A stretch of 64,000 bases of DNA. Source: Diphasiastrum complanatum. Taxonomy: Eukaryota; Streptophyta; Lycopodiopsida; Lycopodiales; Lycopodiaceae. Positions 57,877-64,000 of the stretch are shown in pieces. Position 1 is the stretch's first letter. Every line of letters begins with the position of its first letter. A program made the translations under genes and the position numbers. Location of the stretch: the NCBI GenBank assembly GCA_029204225.1, contig CM055103.1:48615958-48679957 (forward strand), in the 5' to 3' direction. A model generated the notes under the pieces. That model made no database searches. It was not told the origin of the DNA and saw only the letters and a list, made by a program, of their open reading frames with translations.

Positions 57877-58255
57877 TTCAACTCATTCTTCTATCTTCAA
57901 GAAGAAGACTCAAGAAGATCAAGCCAATTTTATCATAGAAGACTCACATGCAAGTGAAGGAGAAGCATCTCTCATGATATCTAGTTTCTCCTCTTTATCC
58001 TTTAATGATGTATCTTGGTATATTGATAGTGGAGCCACAACTCATATGATTTGCTCCAAGAGTTCTTTCATTTTTGTAAAATCTTATCAAGAACTTCAAG
58101 AATCAATATACACTACAGTTGGTGATGCATGTTCAATTGAAGGAGTTGGAATTTGTTCCTTGAATCTTGCATCTTCTATGACTTTATCACTTTCCAATGT
58201 ACTTTATGTTCCTAATCTCACAAAGAATGTGATTAGTGTTGGAAAGTTATTTGAT
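57780..58255 (+). pseudogene. copia I gag end and protease
   Basis: SKNKFSQAFTKDKSKDK, FKKKTQEDQ (knuckle missing), WYIDSGATTHM active site and LYVPNLTKNVISVGKLF. It is cut at about 58255, where minus-strand Ty3 gag begins. Confidence 0.8.
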
Positions 58256-58810
58256 ATGTCGGACCAATTCTTTTAGCCTTCTTACGTATAAGCGTATGGT
58301 CTCACTTGGCTCTTGATATATCGTAGTCAAGGAAAACATCAAGTTGCTGACATTGTATGTGGATTTGAGTTCCTTCAAAAACACTTGGGATAGCTCCTCC
58401 AACATATTGATTGAATTTATGGGCAAATTATAGTACCATCTTTTGGCTTCTCCTATTAGAGTTGTGGAGAACAACAACATTCTATGTACTGGATCCATGA
58501 TTCTACTAACGGACATTAATGTGTTGAGTTCTTTGATATGTCTATGGGCATCTCCATGAGCGTTTCCATGGAATTGTGGTAGGGAACCTATTATTCTTGG
58601 TATCCTTCCGATATCACCAAGGACAACTATTGGCAAAGTGGTTCTCCTTGCCATCGGTGTGACAAGTGTAGGGCTAGGTGTCCGTACAGTTAGTTGAGTC
58701 CGAGGCAAGTCTAAGATTCCTTTTTCAATGCTTTTAGCATCCTCATTCATCAAGTTTGGGTCTAAATTTGATTCGATCTCACTTTCTGACATATTCTCCC
58801 ATTCAGACAT
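58256..58810 (-). pseudogene. Ty3/gypsy gag fragment
   Basis: RWYYNLPINSINMLEELSQV and TTIYQEPSETIRLYVRRLKE are typical of the retrotransposon gag (capsid) domain of plant Ty3 elements, with the proline-rich segment upstream. Truncated at the I junction, so no protease follows. Confidence 0.75.
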
Positions 58811-58821
58811 TGTGCCATCAT

Positions 58822-59240
58822 CTACAGTCTTTCCTCACTCTCCCCTCTATCACAACCTGCCTCATTTGGATCTAGTTCAATTTCATATTTAGGCATGATT
58901 TTCCGCTCAGATCTATCATTATAAGTTTCAACTAGAGTAGGAATCTTATTCTTATTGTCATACAAAGAATCTCCTATATCTATTGTTTGTCGGATGTCAT
59001 CTGTGTATGTCTCTATTGATGTTCCCAATTCTTGTAATGAAAGCACTAGTGCTAGTTGTAGATCAGTTGCAACATCTTCTTGATCTTCAATAAGGGCTGG
59101 CGTTGTGAGTTCATTGGTGAACTTTCTTGTGTTTCACCTATTATTGATGCTACACTCTTATCTATATCTAGTCTAAACCCAAGGTATGATATACTCATAT
59201 CTTGCAATGACATCTCCATGGCGAGCTTCAGTTCCAAGTA
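58822..59240 (-). pseudogene. Ty3 gag upstream acidic region
   Basis: Two frames (58822-59046 and 59052-59237), acidic and Met/Leu-rich, that probably lie upstream of the gag domain in the same element. Family assignment rests on position only. Confidence 0.4.
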
Positions 59241-59261
59241 TAAAAATCCTTCTAGATAGAA

Positions 59262-59525
59262 TTTTTCACATTCTCTTCAACTAGTTTAAGCATAGACTTT
59301 GATAACACTCCAAGTGAAGTCCTATGCTCCATAAACAAGACTTTTCCCAATGCTTTGGGAAGATATCAGCTACACATTCCCTTGAGGACACATGTTGAAG
59401 CTCCACCTCCTTTGCTATGACTTGTTCCCTGACAAAGTGATATGTCACCTCAATGTGCTTGCTCCTACCATGAAAGATAGGATTGGTTGCCAACCTTTGA
59501 ACTGATAGATTGTCACAAAAGATGA
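59262..59525 (-). pseudogene. copia B3 RNase H tail
   Basis: ATNPIFHGRSKHIEVTYHFVREQVIAKEVELQHVSSRECVADIF matches B1/B2. A deleted base shifts the frame after VADIF. The first LTR bases (TTTTCACA side) remain at 59262-59270, then sequence is lost. Confidence 0.85.
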
Positions 59526-59705
59526 CTAAAATTGTCTATCACATTTACACATATATCTCCTAAATCCGCATGCTTTATTCAATCAAAATAGAAACTGCTC
59601 TATTATTACATAGACCAGAATCAAACACGATTGAAGACATTGATATTAGTTTGATTTATTCAAACTTTTATCGTGCTCTCTAAAGGAGAAGTCACAGTAT
59701 TTTTC
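59526..59705. other. short unassigned spacer
   Basis: A/T-rich link between B3 and J, no feature seen. Confidence 0.4.
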
Positions 59706-60269
59706 CTACATTTTCTTCTTCTTGGAAATTTCTAATAGAGTCAAAGCCTCCTTCTTGGTGCTATTGTATCGTTTTGCCTTCTTCATTGTGTTAGAAGATC
59801 CGACAGTCTTTGATGTCATGATTGGATCTCTTGCATTATCTACAAAAGAGTTTGGCCTTGGTAGGTTGTTGTTGTCGACTGTGTTGTTGTTGTGGTTGCA
59901 TTGAATCTGTCTGCTCAACCTTAGTCTCTTATCCTTGATTTTATTCTTCTTGGAATGTTGCTTATTAGAGTACAAGGCCATTGTCTTGTTACTTATTGTA
60001 GATAAGCTCTTTCTCCTTATTTCTTCTTGCAATAGACTTGTTGTCAACAACTTCTGGAGTGATAGCGCAGGAGTATTGCTTAGAAGCAATACCAGACTAT
60101 TGTAGGAAGGTGGAAGACTGGAAAGAAGAGACATCGTGGAGTCTTCTTCTGAAATAGGGGCACCTATAGCAGCTAACTGACTCAGCAACTGTATGAACTC
60201 ATTCAAATGATCACTGAGGTGTCTTCGCTCATTTTGAGGGTAAGGACCTTCTAAATAAAAAAGAGACAA
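59706..60269 (-). pseudogene. copia J gag, C-terminal part
   Basis: LSDHLNEFIQLLSQLAAIGA, EDSTMSLLSSLPPSYNSLVLLL and ALSLQKLLTTSLLQEE are UBN2-type gag motifs of a lineage distinct from A-K. A basic, Asn-rich tail follows, with no complete knuckle. Confidence 0.8.
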
Positions 60270-60545
60270 GTCGATACACCTAAAGTTTCATAATGCTTGT
60301 CAAAGTGTCCCATGCTTCCTTTGAAGTGGTACAATTTGATACATGAACTATCATAGTGTCTCTCAGATTTAAGGATAGAATGGCAAGAGCCTTGCCATCC
60401 CTTCCCATGGTAGTAGCAGTTCTGGTTCCGCCGAGTTTGCTATCAACCGTAGACGTATGCCCATAGCTCCTTTTCAATCAATATCATTCTCATTTTGAAT
60501 TTCCACATGTGAAAATTATAAGGGAAGCTCCTTAGAATCAGCTTA
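60270..60545 (-). pseudogene. copia J gag, N-terminal part
   Basis: FKMRMILIEKELWAY, ALAILSLNLRDTMIVHVSNC and TSKEAWDTLTSI, broken by frameshifts. It starts near 60500-60545; no primer site is seen beside it. Confidence 0.7.
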
Positions 60546-60839
60546 CAAATTTTAACCACAAAGGATAACACACTGTGGAGAAACCACCCAACCAAGTAGA
60601 AGCATCCAATCAATCTCTAGAAGCCTCACCCCCAAGCCAAGGAACAAGAAGCATGAATGTAGAGTGAGAGTCTGGCAATGAATCAAGGACCATGATGAGG
60701 AGTAGGGCGAGTTTGGACCCAATATATAGAGCCAAAAGCATCCTGGGCACTTAGACATGCATAGCCCTAAGTTCTCTATACATAGATTCACCTAGAATAG
60801 AGTCTTATGCATGGACAAACTATTCATAGAATTGCTATT
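60546..60839 (-). repeat. chromovirus 3' LTR, distal part (split)
   Basis: Similar to 54470-54900 (CCCAACCAAGTAGAAG, CTGGCAATGAATC). With 61729-61892 it probably forms one Ty3 LTR split by an E-like insertion. Confidence 0.45.
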
Positions 60840-61716
60840 GATAACTCTACACATGCATACACTATCTTGTTAAAATTGGCAAAAGGTAACTTGATCAATT
60901 CTTGTAAATACCATTATGAGTAGTACATATCATCATTAGACATGTGTGGAGCCTATTCCCACGTGTGAAATAAATGCATTTATCATTCAGATGAGTCATA
61001 TAGGTTGTACATACCATTTCATTTGAGATCTAGTGGCTAAAATGGCCAGAATCTAGTTTTCTAGCTATATGCCACTTGGCATCATTTTATTGGTAGGAAA
61101 AGCTATTTCACATGGATAGGAGTGATATCACAAGTGCCAAGGACTGCTCACATGTGTGAAAACATCAGTAGTAGGTGAGATCCAACTTGTAGTAGATATT
61201 TGTGCAAGTCTCTATAAATAAGGAAAATTGCCTAAAATCAAGGGAGGTGGCTATAAGTTAGGAAACTTGGTCCATGTGCCATATTGATGATTATTGGTGG
61301 ATCCTTTGATGAGTAGGCACTCTCACATGTGCCAAATCAGCTGAGTAAGCATCAGCTCTTGTGTATATATGGTGGCTCATTTGGCCATAATTGACAAGAA
61401 AGCTAATACTTGGTTTTGGTGCATTTCTTGAGTAATCTCTCCATTTGTCTTGTGATTTTATGCTTCTAATGGTTTCTAAGCTTAGTGTACTTCATTATTT
61501 GTTGGTAGTCCGTACTCTGACAGGTCTTCACATGTGTGAAACCAGCAAGTACAAGTTTTGATCATATTTGATTGTTCTTGTTAGATTTGTTGATGTAGAT
61601 TTGATCTAGTGCTATATAATCTTGTGTAGATTGGTAGATCAATCTAATCTAACACCCAATCACACTTGTGGATCTGATTTGAATCCATTCTTGGTCCTTT
61701 TTGTTGTACTTTCATA
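60840..61716 (+). repeat. E-like copia LTR
   Basis: Resembles element E's LTR (TGTGGAGCCTATTCCCACGTGTGA against TATGGAGTCTGTTCCCACATGTGA) and ends TTTCATA directly before a primer site. The left edge is approximate. No gag follows, so it is a truncated 5' end. Confidence 0.6.
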
Positions 61717-61728
61717 TGGTATCAGACC
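61717..61728 (+). promoter_or_regulatory. copia primer-binding site (E-like)
   Basis: TGGTATCAGACC, one base from TGGTATCAGAGC. Confidence 0.75.
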
Positions 61729-61892
61729 ATGCCTAAACTCCATTTAGTGTGTTCTGGGCCTCACAAGGATATTAGTTACTTTCAGGTCGTGTCCAGTATG
61801 ACGTGGCATAACTAACAGCTTGTTTCACTGGAGTACTGTGTATCCAAGACTAGGAGTACATTGTATCCTATGTACTGGTCATGGACTTAACA
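61729..61892 (-). repeat. chromovirus 3' LTR, start
   Basis: Minus strand TGTTAAGTCCATGACCAGTA following the purine tract AAGGAGGAAGAA (61893-61905), just downstream of the pol stop. Confidence 0.7.
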
Positions 61893-61918
61893 TTCTTCCT
61901 CCTTAACTGTTTCTATCC

Positions 61919-62944
61919 TTAGAAACTAAAATTTGGAAAATTCTTCTTTATGCTATCAAGTCTCTCCCATGAATCATGATCCTTAGTACGACCCTTCCAC
62001 CGAATTAAGCACTTAGAGATAGAACGATTTTTCAATTGTTTATCTCTGGTTCTGAGCACTTTCTCAAGTTCCAAAGATACACTAAGTGATAAATCCTCAT
62101 CCGATCCAACTGTATCACCATCATGTAAACTTAGTTTCAAACGACTTACATGAAATATTGGGTGTGCAGTCGATTTTCTTTGAAGATCAAGTTGATACGC
62201 CAAAGAACCAATTCTATGTACAATCCTGAAAGTTTCACAACAATGGGTAGATAGCTTATAATATTTCCTTGTACGTAATGTCTTAGAATCTTTTGGAATC
62301 CTAAGATATACACAGTTGTCAACTTTAAAATCTCTTGGAGATCTCTTAAGATCGGTATAGTGTTTAGCTCTATCCTTAGCACTTTGGATACCATCCTTAG
62401 CCACTTGCAACATTTCTTGCATATCATGCAAAAAATCAGCAACCTTCTGGATCTTAATAGACTTCGTCTCAACATTTATTGAAGATCTAGATTGAAAACT
62501 GTACACAAGCATAAAAGGACTGTAACCTATAGCAGAATGTTTTCTACTATTATATGCAAGCTCAACCAGTGGGAGATAATCTTCCCAATGAGATTGCCTG
62601 TGAGAAATATACGTCCTCAAAATATCTTCCATAGTTTGATTAGTCTTTTTTGTCTGGCCATCTGATTCAGGATGATTAGAAGAATTTAAACTCAAAGAAG
62701 TTTCCAGTTTATGGAATACTGCTGACCAAAAGTGACCCGTGAACTTAGGATCTCTATCACTAGCAATATCACTTGGAAGACCATACAACCAAAATATTCT
62801 TTCAACAAAGATCTGGACTAAATCAGAAGCCTTTATAGTTGACTTGACTGGTATGAATGCAACTAACTTAGTTAACCGATCCACTACAACCCAAATAGAA
62901 TCATTTTGGCGTTGGGTCTTTGGAAGTCCAACTACAAAATCCAT
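61919..62944 (-). CDS. chromovirus integrase with chromodomain
   Basis: 341 codons. MDFVVGLPKT and VVVDRLTK hold the first catalytic Asp, ASDRDPKFTG the second. The third position reads DGQTKKTNQ where the family has DGQTE, so the catalytic Glu is Lys and strand transfer is probably abolished. The GPY/F-type region is followed by a chromodomain (CLIRWKGRTKDHDSWERLDS), which in chromoviruses directs insertion to marked chromatin. Stop at 61919. Confidence 0.9.
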   Translation of the reverse strand: MDFVVGLPKTQRQNDSIWVVVDRLTKLVAFIPVKSTIKASDLVQIFVERIFWLYGLPSDIASDRDPKFTGHFWSAVFHKLETSLSLNSSNHPESDGQTKKTNQTMEDILRTYISHRQSHWEDYLPLVELAYNSRKHSAIGYSPFMLVYSFQSRSSINVETKSIKIQKVADFLHDMQEMLQVAKDGIQSAKDRAKHYTDLKRSPRDFKVDNCVYLRIPKDSKTLRTRKYYKLSTHCCETFRIVHRIGSLAYQLDLQRKSTAHPIFHVSRLKLSLHDGDTVGSDEDLSLSVSLELEKVLRTRDKQLKNRSISKCLIRWKGRTKDHDSWERLDSIKKNFPNFSF

Positions 62945-63281
62945 AGATATGCTTTCCCATTTCTTATCTGGATATCTAACAGATGCAACAAACCACCAGC
63001 CTTATGGCGTTCAGCCTTTGCTAGTTGACAAGCCTTGTATTTAACAACATATGACTCGACATATGGTTTGAGCTTTGGCCAATAAATTTCCTTTTAACCA
63101 AGTCTATAGTCCTATGTATACCGGGATGTCCTGCACATGGTATGTCATGACATTCAAACAAAGTCCTTTATTTGAGCTCATCATCACCAGGTATACAATC
63201 TTTTCCATTCCAAAATAGTAATCCATCTCAATTGGTGAATTGTTCCACAATCTTCTTATCTTTCTTAGTTAATTGAGGCCC
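62945..63281 (-). pseudogene. chromovirus integrase zinc-binding region
   Basis: CAGHPGIHRTIDLVKRKF and CQLAKAERHK are the HHCC module, with frameshifts or stops at several points. Confidence 0.75.
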
Positions 63282-63787
63282 CTATGTTTCTGACTCAACA
63301 CTGTCCACATTTCTTCCAGTCTGAACAATGTTCCAAATGTGACCAAAATGGGAATATGATTCATATTTTTCTCTCAACAAAAGATATAGATCCGTAGAAA
63401 TCTGGGTGAACGACAACTCGTTCAGTTCACCGATCTGACTAAGAGCATTTGCAACTTGATTAGAGCTGCCTCTTATGTAACGGATTTCATGATCGAATTC
63501 TTGCAGCAATCAGCCCATCGAGCTTTTCTCCCCCAAAGATCATGTTGATTACAAAAATACTTAAGAGGTTGGTGATCCGTATACACTACAAACTTACTAC
63601 CATACAAGTAGTGTCTCCATGTTTTAAGTGCATGGATTATAGCAAACAATTCCTTTTCCTGCGTAGTATAACGCAACTGAGGACCAGTGAGTGGCCTATC
63701 CATTTGTAATAGAACCGCTCCAACTGCAACATCACTTGCATCCGTTCTCACAACGTAAGGTAAATCTGGATTTGAAATTTGTAACAC
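63282..63787 (-). pseudogene. chromovirus RNase H
   Basis: RTDASDVAVGAVLLQ, TTQEKELFAIIHALKTWRHYL, VYTDHQPLKYF and then (other frame) DHEIRYIRGSSNQVANALSQ. One frameshift near 63490. Ty3-type RNase H follows RT and precedes integrase, as here. Confidence 0.85.
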
Positions 63788-64000
63788 GGGAGCACAATCA
63801 TTGTTTTAAGTTTCTCAAAACATTGATTCAATTCCTCATTCCAAACAACATGCGAACTAGGTTGATTCCTCTTTTTCTTTTTATTAACAATTCCTTTGGT
63901 CAGATTATTAAGCGGTGCTGCTAACTTAGCATAATCCTCAATAAAATCTCTTGAAGAAAAGTGTAAAACCTAAAAAAGACTTTAATTGCCTCACAGTTAT
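63788..64000 (-). pseudogene. chromovirus RT C-terminus, runs off the window
   Basis: LKSFLGF, FKRFIEDYAKLAAPLNNLTK and VVWNEELNQCFEKLK are the thumb/connection motifs, with a frameshift near 63955. The rest of the element lies beyond the right edge. Confidence 0.8.

Overview
This window is nuclear DNA of a land plant, most likely a flowering plant with a large, repeat-rich genome. The evidence is many Ty1/copia elements with the plant tRNA-iMet-type primer site (TGGTATCAGAGC), a plant-type chromodomain Ty3 element, a hAT-type MITE, long CT/GA microsatellites and a plant-like G-box/CT-rich promoter block at the left edge. I see no confidently intact host gene. The species cannot be told from the sequence.

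Layout. 1-1650: gene-free, possibly the promoter/leader of a leftward gene lying outside the window. 1850-2550: a three-unit direct repeat split by a 524-bp MITE (1983-2506, 8-bp target duplication). 2515-4980: nothing recognisable. 4980-6140: a broken gene of unknown family, followed by a separate CCHC zinc-knuckle reading frame. 6540-9990: a microsatellite/minisatellite block with three tandem (CA)n/(CT)n modules, a G/T-rich minisatellite, a large inverted repeat around a (TA)n core and a mirror A-rich minisatellite. 11328-11652: telomere-like minisatellite. From 11649 on almost everything is retrotransposon.

Retroelements. I use working names for copia families A-K. Left cluster, mostly minus strand: K2 (gag piece plus primer site), A2 (leader) joined through one LTR to G (gag-pol, 14811-18600), then F (RNase H tail). 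Plus-strand E (19691-23388, its LTR resuming 29121-29950) is interrupted by minus-strand B2 (23389-29115, TSD CTTGA). A Ty3-like LTR (30056-31194) sits between two pieces of an old copia, H. The centre is a four-deep nest: H remnant > C (31244-50694, TSD GGATC) > B1 (36806-49274, TSD TGGAG) > A (38250-44680, TSD CTACA). C also carries a truncated minus-strand copia, D (34108-36323). A is structurally complete: equal 655-bp LTRs and one 1317-codon gag-pol frame with all catalytic residues. B1 is the most unusual element: its reverse transcriptase has been replaced by about 1.07 kb of unrelated, stop-free sequence in the pol frame. To the right are fragments of K, a Ty3-type LTR with (GA)n, copia I, a Ty3 gag, B3, copia J, an E-like LTR and a minus-strand chromovirus running off the right edge.

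How it works together. A encodes everything a copia element needs (capsid, protease, integrase, RT, RNase H); the others are damaged and, if ever mobile, needed proteins from relatives. Several LTR families share the palindrome CACACGTGTG, and C's LTRs carry a dense CATGCA cluster, pointing to host-factor control of transcription. Perfect target duplications give a firm order of insertion; visible LTR divergence agrees (A least, B1 and C more).
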